Shown piece after piece: positions 46,448 through 55,164 of a DNA stretch of 64,000 nt; position 1 is the first letter of the stretch; every line of letters starts with the position of its first letter. Position numbers and translations under genes: made by a program. The DNA is taken from NCBI GenBank assembly GCA_020072785.1, contig JAIQGG010000002.1, positions 1,240,001 through 1,304,000 on the forward strand. The letters are read 5' to 3'. The DNA is from Terriglobia bacterium. Lineage in GTDB: Bacteria; Acidobacteriota; Terriglobia; Acidiferrales; UBA7541. The notes under the pieces were generated by a model. It had not been told where the DNA came from. It saw nothing but the letters and a program-made list of their open reading frames with translations, and made no database searches.

Positions 46448-47796
46448 GAGCTCGCCTTCCCCCGTGCCCGGATCTTGCGGATCTCTTCCAGCCGCGCCCG
46501 CAGCCGCTGCTCGAAGCCTTGATCGGTAGGTTTGTAATAGCTCTTGCCCCGCAGATTGTCTGGCAAACAGGTCATGTCCGTGACCTTCTCCTCGAAATTG
46601 TGCGCGTACTTGTAGCCCTCGCCGTAACCCAGGTTCTTCATCAGCCCCGTCGGGGCATTGCGCAGCTGCAGCGGCACGGGGTCGGCTTCCGTCTGGCGCA
46701 CATCCTCCATCACCGCTCCGTAGCCCGTGTACAGCGCGTTGGACTTCGGCGCCAGCGAGAGATACACCGCCGCCTGCGCCAGGGCCAGATGGCCCTCCGG
46801 CGCCCCGAGAAAATCGAACGCTTCCTTCGCCGCCAGCGTCACCGCCAGCGCCCCCGGCTCCGCCAGCCCGATATCCTCGCTGGCCATGCGCACCATGCGC
46901 CGCGCCAGGAACAGGGCATCCTCCCCGGATTCGATCATGCGCGCCAGCCAGTACAGCGCCGCGTCCGGGTCCGAGTTGCGCACGGACTTATGCAGCGCCG
47001 AGATCAGGTTGTAGTGTTCCTCGCCGGTCTTGTCGTAACGCAGCAGCTTGCGCTGCAGCACGTCCTCCAGCAGCTCCTTCGTCAGCACCCGCCGCCCCGC
47101 GGCGTCCGCTCGAGCGCTGCGCACCGCCAGCTCCAGCGTGTTGTAGCCGGCGCGCGCATCCCCGTTGGCGAACGACGCCATGCGGAAGAGCACCTCGTCG
47201 CTGGCCTGCACATTTTCCTTGCCCAGCCCGCGCTCCGTGTCCGCCAGCGCCCGCCGCAGCAGCTCCGCGATCTGCGGCGTCGTCAGCGGCTCCAGCACGT
47301 ACACCTTGGTCCGCGAAAGCAGCGGCGCGATCACCTCGAACGACGGGTTCTCCGTCGTCGCCCCGATAAACAGAATGTGCCCCGCTTCCACGTGCGGCAG
47401 AAACGCGTCCTGCTGCGCCTTGTTGAAGCGGTGCACCTCGTCCACGAAGACGATCGTGCGGTGTCCGGAGCGCGCCTGGCGCTCCGCCGCGGCCATCACT
47501 TCCTTGATCTCCTTGATCCCCGCCAGCACCGCGCTGAACGAAATAAACTCCGCCCGCGTCAGCCGCGCGATCAGCCGCGCCAGCGTCGTCTTCCCGCACC
47601 CCGGCGGCCCCCACAGAATCATCGATCCCAGGTCGTCGTTCTCGATCTGCACGCGCAGCGCCTTGCCCGGCCCCAGCAGCTTCTCCTGGCCCAGGAATTC
47701 GTCCAGCGTGCGCGGGCGCATGCGCTCCGCCAGCGGCTGCAACGCCGCGGGTGTCTGCGCTCCGCCATCATCCGGCAATTTCGAAAACAGGCTCAC
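46444..47796 (-). CDS. rarA: Replication-associated recombination protein RarA (MgsA) AAA ATPase
   Basis: A 450-residue clamp-loader-like ATPase acting at stalled forks. GTG 47796 start. Motifs: MRPRTLDEFLGQEKLLG, GPPGCGKTTLAR (Walker A), TIVFVDEVHRFNKAQQDAFL (Walker B), FIGATTENPSFEV (sensor 1), and the C-terminal tetramerisation region with HNFEEKVTDMTCLPDNL, specific to the RarA/MGS1/WRNIP1 family. It starts nine bases after the methyltransferase stop. Confidence 0.96.
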   Translation of the reverse strand: MSLFSKLPDDGGAQTPAALQPLAERMRPRTLDEFLGQEKLLGPGKALRVQIENDDLGSMILWGPPGCGKTTLARLIARLTRAEFISFSAVLAGIKEIKEVMAAAERQARSGHRTIVFVDEVHRFNKAQQDAFLPHVEAGHILFIGATTENPSFEVIAPLLSRTKVYVLEPLTTPQIAELLRRALADTERGLGKENVQASDEVLFRMASFANGDARAGYNTLELAVRSARADAAGRRVLTKELLEDVLQRKLLRYDKTGEEHYNLISALHKSVRNSDPDAALYWLARMIESGEDALFLARRMVRMASEDIGLAEPGALAVTLAAKEAFDFLGAPEGHLALAQAAVYLSLAPKSNALYTGYGAVMEDVRQTEADPVPLQLRNAPTGLMKNLGYGEGYKYAHNFEEKVTDMTCLPDNLRGKSYYKPTDQGFEQRLRARLEEIRKIRARGKASS

Positions 47797-47805
47797 TGGG
47801 TCGTC

Positions 47806-48732
47806 TCACTCCCGGGGAAGAAGTTTCCTCTGCCGCGCGGCTTCGTAGAACAGCACTGCCGCCGCCGCCGCTGCATTCAGCGATTCCACGGCGCTGGCTA
47901 TTGGGATGCCCACCCGCGCATCGGCGCTGCGTTCCACCTCTTCCGGCAGCCCCGCGCCTTCGTTGCCCACCAGCAGCGCCACCGGCTCGCGCCAGTCCAC
48001 TTCCCAGGGCCGCAGCAGCTTGCTGCCCTCGCCTTCGCGCTCCTCGCGCACGCTCGACGCCAGGGTGTGCACTCCTGCCAGCCGCAATTGTGTCAGCAGG
48101 ATCGCCAGCGACATCCCTGCGAGCAGCGGCAAGTGCAGCGCCGCTCCCGCCGAAGCCCGCAGCGCCTTCGGCGAATACGGATTCGCCGTCCCGCTCTGTC
48201 CCGATGCGCAGGTGACCGCGCCCGTCGCTCCGAACGCCGCCGCCGTGCGCAAGATCGTTCCCACGTTGCCCGGGTCCTGCACGCCCACCAGCACCGCCAG
48301 CAGCGGCGCGCCCGCGGCCCCTTCAGCTGAGGGACGCAGCAGATCCTCCAGCGTGGCCGCGCGCGGCTCTACCAGAGCCGCCACGCCTTGCGGATGCTCG
48401 GTGTCGGCGATGCCTTCGAAAAGTCGGTCTGTCGTGCGCAGCACCGGGAAAGCCATCTCCGGCCGGTCCACGTACGGCGCCAGGCGCGGGCGGTGGCGCT
48501 CCCCCGATTCGCTGAACAGCACCGCCTCGATCCGGCAGCCCGAACGCAGCGCCTCCTCCACCAGCCGCGCGCCTTCCACCCCGGCGCAGCCCGACGCCGT
48601 GGGCACGCCCCCGCGCAGCGCCAGCCGGAACTCCTTGAGCCAGCGATTGTCCCGGCTGGTCAGCAGGGCCTCTTCGCCGCGCGTACGTCCGCGTGGCCGC
48701 GCGGGATTGGGTGGTGGGTTCGGCGGCGCCAT
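47806..48732 (-). CDS. TrmH/SpoU-family RNA 2'-O-methyltransferase
   Basis: A 308-residue SPOUT methyltransferase that methylates a ribose 2'-OH in rRNA or tRNA. Start placed at ATG 48732; an ATG at 48780 is open but adds unlike residues. The N-terminus has an RNA-binding L30e-like substrate domain (VEGARLVEEALRSG). The SPOUT core shows VQDPGNVGTILRTAAAFGA (motif 1), VALLVGNEGAGLPEEV (motif 2) and VPIASAVESLNAAAAAAV-type IPIASAVESLN (motif 3, knot). Specificity (RlmB, TsnR or another) is undecided. Confidence 0.92.
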   Translation of the reverse strand: MAPPNPPPNPARPRGRTRGEEALLTSRDNRWLKEFRLALRGGVPTASGCAGVEGARLVEEALRSGCRIEAVLFSESGERHRPRLAPYVDRPEMAFPVLRTTDRLFEGIADTEHPQGVAALVEPRAATLEDLLRPSAEGAAGAPLLAVLVGVQDPGNVGTILRTAAAFGATGAVTCASGQSGTANPYSPKALRASAGAALHLPLLAGMSLAILLTQLRLAGVHTLASSVREEREGEGSKLLRPWEVDWREPVALLVGNEGAGLPEEVERSADARVGIPIASAVESLNAAAAAAVLFYEAARQRKLLPRE

Positions 48733-48853
48733 GCAGCGAGCGTAGCAAAGCCCGCTCCGCACGGCAAAGCCTAGTAGCACTGCCTTCCGCCTGCGATCTT
48801 CGGCTACCTTGGCCGCCTAATCCCAGCTGCCCGTTGCGTCCACGCCAGAGCCT

Positions 48854-49570
48854 GTGATAGCGTCGCGCGCGGGATACGGCCAGCGCCAACTGCGCTGCAG
48901 GAATGCACATACGTCAGCCCCAAAGGCCAAACAGTTGCCTGCCGAACTCTTGCGCATAAATGCGCAGTCTCCTGAAGTGGAGCTCCTGCGCTATGCCGCG
49001 GATTTCCTCACCCGCGGCTGTGTCGTCGGCATTCCCACGGACACCCTCTACGGCCTCGCCGCCGATCCCTTCAACCTGGCCGCCGTCGACGAAATCTACC
49101 GTGTGAAAGGCCGCCCGGAAACCCGCGCCCTCCCCATCCTCATTAATTCCGTCGAGCAAGCTATGATCCTCGCCCGTGCAACCCCGCCCAGCTTCGTCCG
49201 CCTCGCCGAGGAGTTCTGGCCCGGCGCCCTCACCCTTATCGTGGACGCCTCGCACCGTCTCCCCCTCAAAGTCACTGCCAACACCGGGCGCATTGCCCTG
49301 CGCTGGCCGCGCAGCGAAGTCGTCGTCCGCCTCATCGAGGAGTTCGACGGCCCCATCACCGGCACCAGCGCCAACATCTCCGGCTTTCCCCCGTGCTCCA
49401 GCGCCGCCCAGGTCATGAAGCAGCTCGGCGAGCGCCTGCCCCTCATCCTCGACGCCGGCGATACCGGCGCGGCTCTCCCCTCCACCATCGTCGAGCTTCG
49501 CGGTGACACCTGGAAAATCCTGCGCGAAGGCGCCATCCCCGTCGCCGACATCCAGCGCGCCCTCAGCTAG
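48854..49570 (+). CDS. Threonylcarbamoyl-AMP synthase (TsaC/Sua5 YrdC domain)
   Basis: A 238-residue enzyme making threonylcarbamoyl-AMP for the t6A37 tRNA modification. The conserved YrdC core is clear: VVGIPTDTLYGLAADPF, KGRPETRALPILI, FWPGALTLIVDA, GRIALRWP and GTSANISGFP. GTG 48854 is the longest start; about 30 N-terminal residues before the core have little conservation and the true start could be an internal TTG. It lacks the C-terminal Sua5 domain. It stands alone between convergent neighbours. Confidence 0.93.
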   Translation: MIASRAGYGQRQLRCRNAHTSAPKAKQLPAELLRINAQSPEVELLRYAADFLTRGCVVGIPTDTLYGLAADPFNLAAVDEIYRVKGRPETRALPILINSVEQAMILARATPPSFVRLAEEFWPGALTLIVDASHRLPLKVTANTGRIALRWPRSEVVVRLIEEFDGPITGTSANISGFPPCSSAAQVMKQLGERLPLILDAGDTGAALPSTIVELRGDTWKILREGAIPVADIQRALS

Positions 49571-49647
49571 TCTGCGATTCCGGAAGTTTCTTACATTGAT
49601 CTTTACCGCCGGCCAATTTCGAATTTCGTGTTTCGAATTTCATTTTT

Positions 49648-51207
49648 CTACCGCCCCACCGGGCGCAGCGTTGCCAGAAAATCGTAATCGCCCGTCGGCG
49701 ACAGCTCGATCTTCCCCAGCTCCCGCCGGTGCACGCTCACCACGTCCGTGAACCACAGCGGCAGATACGGCAGATCCTCCGCCAGGATCTTCTGGGCCTC
49801 CGCGCACAGGGCCTTCCGCTTCTCCCGGTTCATCTCCACGCGGATCCGCTCTGCCAGCGCGTCGAACTGCGCATTGCGGTAATGCCCGCGGTTGGCCCCC
49901 TCCGGCGGAAATCGCTTCGAGGAAAACACAAATTCCAACACATCCGGGTCGTTGTTCGCTCCCACCCAGCGCAGCAGCGTGATCTGAAAATTCCCCCGCG
50001 TCGCGTCCGAAAGCAGCGTCGCAAACTCCAGCGGCCGCAGCTCCAGCTCAATTCCCGCGCGCCGCCATTGCTCCTGCAGCGCCGCGCCGATCAGCCGCGC
50101 CTGCTCGTCCGTGGACGTCTTCAGCGTCAGGTGCAGCCGCACGCCATTCGCCTGGCGCGGGAAACCTGCGCCATCCAGCAGCCTCTCCGCGCGCGCCACA
50201 TCCGTCGGATACGTCGCCACGTCTCCCGTGTACGCCCAGTGATTCGGCGGCAGAATTCCCGTGGCGATGCGCGCCTGCCCGTGCAGCAAATAGCGGATCA
50301 GCGCTTCGCGATCCGTGGCCAGCGCCAGCGCCTGCCGCACCTCGCGGCGCGCCAGCACCCCGTCCTCCAGGTTGAATCCCAGGTAGGTGAAGTTCGTTCC
50401 CGGCCGCTCCGTCACCTCCAGGTGCGCCTGCCGCGCCAGCACCGGTATGCTGTCCGGCGAGAGCGAGCTGATCTCGATATCTGCCGTACCCTTGCGCAAC
50501 TCCAACGCGCGCACCACCGCATCCGGCACCACCCGGAAGCGCACCCGCGCAATCGCCGGCGCCCCGCGGAAATAGCCAGGGTTCCGCTGCAGCACCACCT
50601 CGTCGTCCTGCGCCTGGCTCACGAACTGGAACGGCCCCGATCCCACCGGATGCCGCGCAAAATCCGCTCCCGCGCCCGCCGGTACAATCCCCACCGCGGG
50701 CCGCGACACGTTCCACAAAAACGAGGCGTACGGCTCCTTCAAGTGAAACACCACGGTCGCCGCGTCCCGCGCCTCCACCGATTCCACCATGCGGAACGCC
50801 CCGCGCTTCGGCGACCGGTTTGCCGCATCCAGCAGAAAGTCGAACGTGGCCTTCACGTCCGCTGCCGTCACCCGCTGCCCGTCGTGAAACTCCGCGTCGC
50901 GCCGCAGATGAAACACGTACGTCAGTGCATCCGGAGTCTCCCAGTTCGCCGCCAGGTCGCCGCGCAGATTCATCTGCCCGTCCCGCTCCACCAGGCTCGA
51001 AAACAGCAGCCCGTCGATCCGTTGCGATTGCGCATCCGTTGCGAACCGCGGATCCAGGTTCGCCGGGTTGGCCTCAATCAGAAACGTCAGCGAAGTCGGG
51101 TCGAACGCAGCCGGCCGCGCGCAGCCTATCAGCAGTAGGGAAGTAAGGACGCAAGAAAGGAGGGATGTCAGGAATGGCCGAAAGCTGTCAATTTGCTGTC
51201 CAAACAA
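49648..51207 (-). CDS. Oligopeptide-binding lipoprotein (SBP_bac_5 family)
   Basis: A 519-residue ABC-transporter substrate-binding protein. The frame is open to 51468, but a lipoprotein signal with lipobox LIGC (Cys at about residue 26) shows that translation begins near TTG 51207, without a clear ribosome site. Family features: FLIEANPANLDPRFATDAQ, LFSSLVERDGQ, WETPDALTYVFHLRRDAEFHD in sequence, then PVGSGPFQF. These bind di/oligopeptides or nickel. It follows anmK, whose product recycles anhydro-MurNAc, so a murein-peptide ligand (MppA-like) is an attractive guess. No permease genes are nearby. Confidence 0.8.
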   Translation of the reverse strand: MFGQQIDSFRPFLTSLLSCVLTSLLLIGCARPAAFDPTSLTFLIEANPANLDPRFATDAQSQRIDGLLFSSLVERDGQMNLRGDLAANWETPDALTYVFHLRRDAEFHDGQRVTAADVKATFDFLLDAANRSPKRGAFRMVESVEARDAATVVFHLKEPYASFLWNVSRPAVGIVPAGAGADFARHPVGSGPFQFVSQAQDDEVVLQRNPGYFRGAPAIARVRFRVVPDAVVRALELRKGTADIEISSLSPDSIPVLARQAHLEVTERPGTNFTYLGFNLEDGVLARREVRQALALATDREALIRYLLHGQARIATGILPPNHWAYTGDVATYPTDVARAERLLDGAGFPRQANGVRLHLTLKTSTDEQARLIGAALQEQWRRAGIELELRPLEFATLLSDATRGNFQITLLRWVGANNDPDVLEFVFSSKRFPPEGANRGHYRNAQFDALAERIRVEMNREKRKALCAEAQKILAEDLPYLPLWFTDVVSVHRRELGKIELSPTGDYDFLATLRPVGR

Positions 51208-51216
51208 AAAAACCGC

Positions 51217-51245
51217 GTCATTCCGAGCGCAGCGAGGAATTTCTC
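51217..51245. repeat. short intergenic repeat-like segment
   Basis: Lies between anmK and the lipoprotein gene and contains CATTCCGAGCGCAGCGAGG. From memory this resembles a short element scattered in many soil-bacterial draft genomes, often mis-translated as EIPRCARND. No second copy was noticed in this window, so the call is tentative. Confidence 0.3.
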
Positions 51246-51274
51246 TTCGATGTGCGCCGCGGGCCAGTCCCATC

Positions 51275-52456
51275 TCATCGCCCGGGCGCATAGCAGACTT
51301 TCCCGAGAATCGCCGGCCCCCGCGCACCAGTCGCCGACGGCAGGTTCCCCGGACGCCGGTGCCAGGTCTCATAGGCCAGCAGCGCAAACGCGTACGCCTC
51401 CTTCGCGTCCACCGGAATTCCCAGGCGCGAGGAAGGGAACACCGCGATCCCCGGCAGCGCCGCCGCAATCTGCCCCAGCACCAGCGGATTGCACGCGCCG
51501 CCGCCCGAAACGATCAACTCGTCAATCTTCGTCTTCGGCAGAACAAACCGGTGCAGGGCATCCCCCACCGACAGCGCCGTGAAGATCGTCGCCGCGCGCA
51601 CCAGGTCCGCGGGTCTCGCGCCATGCCTGCGCCCCGCCGCCAGCACCTTCTCCACGTACGCCCGCCCGTAGTACTCCCGCCCGGTGCTCTTCGGTGGCGC
51701 CAGCCGCAGATACGGGTCGCGCAGCAGCTCATCCACCAGCGCCGGAATGCTTCGCCCGCTCCTCGCCATGCGCGCATCCTTGTCGTAACGCTGCCGCCCC
51801 CGCGTGAAGCGCTGCACCAGGGCGTCAATCAACATGTTGCCCGGCCCGGTGTCGAACGCCAGCACCTGCTCCGCCCGCGCCGCGCGTGGCAGCACCGTCA
51901 CATTGCCGATCCCGCCCAGATTCAGCGACACTCGTCCGCGCTTCGCATCCCGGTACAGCAGAAAGTCCGCGTAGGGCACTAGTGGCGCCCCCTGCCCGCC
52001 CAGCGCCATGTCCGCCGGACGAAAATCCCCCACCGTCGTAATCCCCGTCCGCGCCGCAATCACCGACGCATCGCCGATCTGCAGCGTGGAAGCCGTCGCC
52101 CGCCCGAAACACGCCGTGCGCCGCCCCTGGTGATACACCGTCTGCCCGTGGCTGCCGATCAGCGCCACCCGCGAGGCCGCCACCCGAAATCTCCGGCAAG
52201 CCGTCCGCGCCGCTTCCGCAAAGCATTCCCCCAGCCGGAAATGCAACTGGCTGAGTTCGCCCGCCGTCACCCGCCCGCCTTCCGCCACGCGCAAAATCTC
52301 TCCGCGCAGCGCCACCGGAAATCCCACGTTCGTGTGCCGCAGCAGTTTCGCCTTTAGCCGCGGCGGAGTCCCGGCGATCCGCGCCAGGGCCACGTCCACG
52401 CCGTCCGCCGAAGTGCCGGACATGATCCCCAGTACCAGCATGGGCCGCTCGCTCAT
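51275..52456 (-). CDS. anmK: Anhydro-N-acetylmuramic acid kinase AnmK
   Basis: A 393-residue kinase that opens and phosphorylates 1,6-anhydro-MurNAc to MurNAc-6-P in peptidoglycan recycling. Signatures: LGIMSGTSADGVDVALA, ALIGSHGQTVYH, LGGIGNVTVLP, FDTGPGNMLID and VSGGGACNP, covering the ATP and sugar sites of the ASKHA fold. ATG 52456 overlaps the mutS stop by 4 bp (ATGA). Usual family length. Confidence 0.95.
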   Translation of the reverse strand: MSERPMLVLGIMSGTSADGVDVALARIAGTPPRLKAKLLRHTNVGFPVALRGEILRVAEGGRVTAGELSQLHFRLGECFAEAARTACRRFRVAASRVALIGSHGQTVYHQGRRTACFGRATASTLQIGDASVIAARTGITTVGDFRPADMALGGQGAPLVPYADFLLYRDAKRGRVSLNLGGIGNVTVLPRAARAEQVLAFDTGPGNMLIDALVQRFTRGRQRYDKDARMARSGRSIPALVDELLRDPYLRLAPPKSTGREYYGRAYVEKVLAAGRRHGARPADLVRAATIFTALSVGDALHRFVLPKTKIDELIVSGGGACNPLVLGQIAAALPGIAVFPSSRLGIPVDAKEAYAFALLAYETWHRRPGNLPSATGARGPAILGKVCYAPGR

Positions 52457-55125
52457 AAGATCTGCTTCTTCAGCTCCGCCAGAAGATTCAGCGCTTCGAG
52501 CGGCTTCAGCTGATCGAGGTCCGCCGTGCGCAGGGCCTCCAGCACCGCGCGGTCCAGCGCCGTGAACAGCACCTCCTGGTGCCCGTTGGCCCCTGCCGCC
52601 TCCGCCCCGCCCGGCGACAGCGTCTCCGTAAGCTGGTGCTCGCTCTGCTCGTGCTTCGTCAGCACCTCGCGCGCCCGTTCGATCACGCTGCGCGGCAATC
52701 CCGCCAGACGCGCCACTTCGATCCCGTAACTCTTGTCCGCGCTCCCCGGTTCCACGCGCCGCAGGAAAATAATCTCGTTCGGCGTCTCCTTCACCGACAC
52801 GTGCACGTTCTGCACGCCCGGCAAGAGCTCGGCCAGCTCCGTCAGCTCGTGGTAGTGCGTGGCAAAGAGCGTCCGCGCCTTGGTCTTCTTGTGCAGGTGC
52901 TCCACCACTGCCCAGGCGATCGACAGCCCGTCGAACGTCGCCGTCCCGCGGCCCACTTCGTCCAGCAGCACCAGGCTCGCCGGCGTGGCATCGTTCAGAA
53001 TCGCCGCCACCTCGCTCATCTCCACCAGAAACGTGGAGCGCCCGCGCGCCAAATTATCCGACGCCCCGATGCGCGTAAAAATGCGGTCCGTCAGCGGCAG
53101 CTTGGCCTCCCGCGCGGGGACAAACGAGCCCATCTGCGCCATCAGCACGATCAGCGCCGCCTGCCGCAGATACGTGGACTTCCCGCCCATATTCGGCCCG
53201 GTGATCAGCAGGATCTGCTGCTGCCCCGGCTCGAAGCACAGATCGTTAGGCACAAACCGTTCGCCGCGCTGCCGCAGCAGCTCCTCGATCACCGGATGCC
53301 GCCCGCCCGCGATCAGCAGCTCGCCCCGCTCGTTGAACTCCGGCCGCGTGTACCCCCGCTCCGCCGCCAGCTTCGCGAACGCCGCCAGCACGTCCAGCTC
53401 CGCCACCGCCAGCGCCGTGCGCCGCAGCCGCCCCGCCTCCGCCGCCACCGCCGCGCGCACTTCGCCAAACAGCTGCCGCTCGATCTCCAAAATCCGCTCG
53501 TCCGCCGCCAGAATCTTCCGTTCGTACTCCTTCAGCTCCGGCGAAGTAAACCGCTCCGCGTTCACCAGCGTCTGCTTGCGCTCGAAATCCGCCGGCGCCA
53601 GATGCAGGTTCGGCTTGGAGATCTCGATGTAATACCCGAACACCTGGTTGAAGCGGATCTTCAGCGAGCCGATTCCCGTGCGCTTCCTCTCGCGCTCTTC
53701 CATCGCCGCGATGATCTGCTTGCTGTGCTGGCTGAGGCTGCGGAATTCGTCCAGCTCCGCGTGGTAGCCCGCGCGGATAATCCCCGGATCGGCCGCCTGC
53801 GCCGGAGGCTCGTCGGCAATCGCCCGTTCCAGCCGCTCGCGCACGTCCGCCAGATCATCGATCTCCCGCTGCAGATCTCCCAGGCGCCCCGTCCCGCCCG
53901 TCACGTGCGGCTCCAGGAATTTCCGCAGCATCGGCAGATGCGTCAGCGACTTGCGCAGCGCCACCAGCTCCCGCGGCGACGCGAGGCCCATGGAGATGCG
54001 GCTGGTCAGCCGTTCCAGGTCCAGGATCCCCTGCAATTCGCGGCGTACCTCGTCGCGCACCACCGTCTGCTGCTTCAGCCGCGCCACCGCGTTCAGCCGT
54101 GGTTCGATCTCCTCGCGCCCTAGCCGCGGCCGCAGGATCCACGCGCGCAGCAGCCGCGCCCCCATCCCCGTCACCGTTTCGTCCAGCGCCGCCAGCAGCG
54201 TTGCCGGCCCGCCGCGCGCCCCATCCTCCGAAAAAATCGGCGTCACCAGCTCCAGATTGCGCACCGATACCGGATCCAGCACCAGCGCGTCCTGCTGCTC
54301 GTAGTAGCGCACCCGGTCGAGGTGCCCCAGCGTCTCCCGCCCCGCGCCGTCCTCCCCGTGCGCCGCGTTTTCCCGCAGGTAATGCACGATTGCCCCGGCC
54401 GCCGCGGCCGCCTGTCCGTGCGGGTCCAGCCCGAACCCGGTCAGTTCCGCGACCCCGAACTGTTCCCGCAAAAGCCGCTCCGCGTAGTCGCGCTGAAAGA
54501 TCCAGTCATCCAGCCGCGTCTCCACCCCGCCCGTGCCTTCCAGGAACGACGTCCGCGTTGTGTCGAAAAGTCCGCTCGGGCGCGCCAGCAGCGTCTCCCG
54601 CGGCCGCAAAATCATCAGCTCCTCGCGCGCCGCCTCTTCCGCGCGCTCCCCGGCAAATTCCGTGGCCTGAAACTCCCCCGTGGAAATATCCACGTAGGCT
54701 ACGCCCACCGGCGACCCCGAGGCATGCCGCGCCACGGCCGCGAGAAAGCTGTTCTCCCGCGCGTCCAGAATCGCCGCGTCCGTCGCCGTTCCCGGCGTAA
54801 TCACCCGCACCACTTCCCGCCGCACCAGTTTCTTGCCCGGCCCGGGTTGCTCCATCTGCTCGCAGATGGCCACTTTGTACCCCGCGCGGATCAGCCGCGC
54901 GATGTAGTTGTCCGCGGCGTGATAGGGCACCCCGCACATCGGCACGGCCTGGCCGCTCTCCCGGTTGCGCGACGTCAGCGTGATCTGCAGTTCCCGCGCC
55001 GCGGAAATGGCGTCCTCGAAGAACAACTCATAGAAATCCCCCAGCCGGAACAGCAGCAGGGCGTGGGGATACCGCGCCTTGATCGCGTGATACTGCCGCA
55101 TCAGGGGTGTCGTCGCTTCGCTCAT
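52453..55125 (-). CDS. mutS: DNA mismatch repair protein MutS
   Basis: An 890-residue MutS1. The mismatch-reading Phe-X-Glu is seen in GDFYELF (F31, E33). The connector and lever follow, then the ATPase: ITGPNMGGKSTYLRQ (Walker A), LVLLDEVGRGTATFDGLSIAW (Walker B/signature, split over the region 52.9 kb) and the FATHYHEL motif. A C-terminal tetramerisation-type tail ends in LKPLEALNLLAELKKQI. No MutL is in the window. Overlaps anmK by 4 bp. Confidence 0.97.
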   Translation of the reverse strand: MSEATTPLMRQYHAIKARYPHALLLFRLGDFYELFFEDAISAARELQITLTSRNRESGQAVPMCGVPYHAADNYIARLIRAGYKVAICEQMEQPGPGKKLVRREVVRVITPGTATDAAILDARENSFLAAVARHASGSPVGVAYVDISTGEFQATEFAGERAEEAAREELMILRPRETLLARPSGLFDTTRTSFLEGTGGVETRLDDWIFQRDYAERLLREQFGVAELTGFGLDPHGQAAAAAGAIVHYLRENAAHGEDGAGRETLGHLDRVRYYEQQDALVLDPVSVRNLELVTPIFSEDGARGGPATLLAALDETVTGMGARLLRAWILRPRLGREEIEPRLNAVARLKQQTVVRDEVRRELQGILDLERLTSRISMGLASPRELVALRKSLTHLPMLRKFLEPHVTGGTGRLGDLQREIDDLADVRERLERAIADEPPAQAADPGIIRAGYHAELDEFRSLSQHSKQIIAAMEERERKRTGIGSLKIRFNQVFGYYIEISKPNLHLAPADFERKQTLVNAERFTSPELKEYERKILAADERILEIERQLFGEVRAAVAAEAGRLRRTALAVAELDVLAAFAKLAAERGYTRPEFNERGELLIAGGRHPVIEELLRQRGERFVPNDLCFEPGQQQILLITGPNMGGKSTYLRQAALIVLMAQMGSFVPAREAKLPLTDRIFTRIGASDNLARGRSTFLVEMSEVAAILNDATPASLVLLDEVGRGTATFDGLSIAWAVVEHLHKKTKARTLFATHYHELTELAELLPGVQNVHVSVKETPNEIIFLRRVEPGSADKSYGIEVARLAGLPRSVIERAREVLTKHEQSEHQLTETLSPGGAEAAGANGHQEVLFTALDRAVLEALRTADLDQLKPLEALNLLAELKKQIL

Positions 55126-55164
55126 CGCTTCGCCATCGCTCGTGTCATCGCATGTCCCGGTCGG

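Noticed and set aside
46444-48732. Functional system joining the methyltransferase, RarA and the exported propeller
   Set aside because: The short spacing and 4-bp overlap show co-transcription at most; the functions are unrelated and the arrangement looks like ordinary gene packing.
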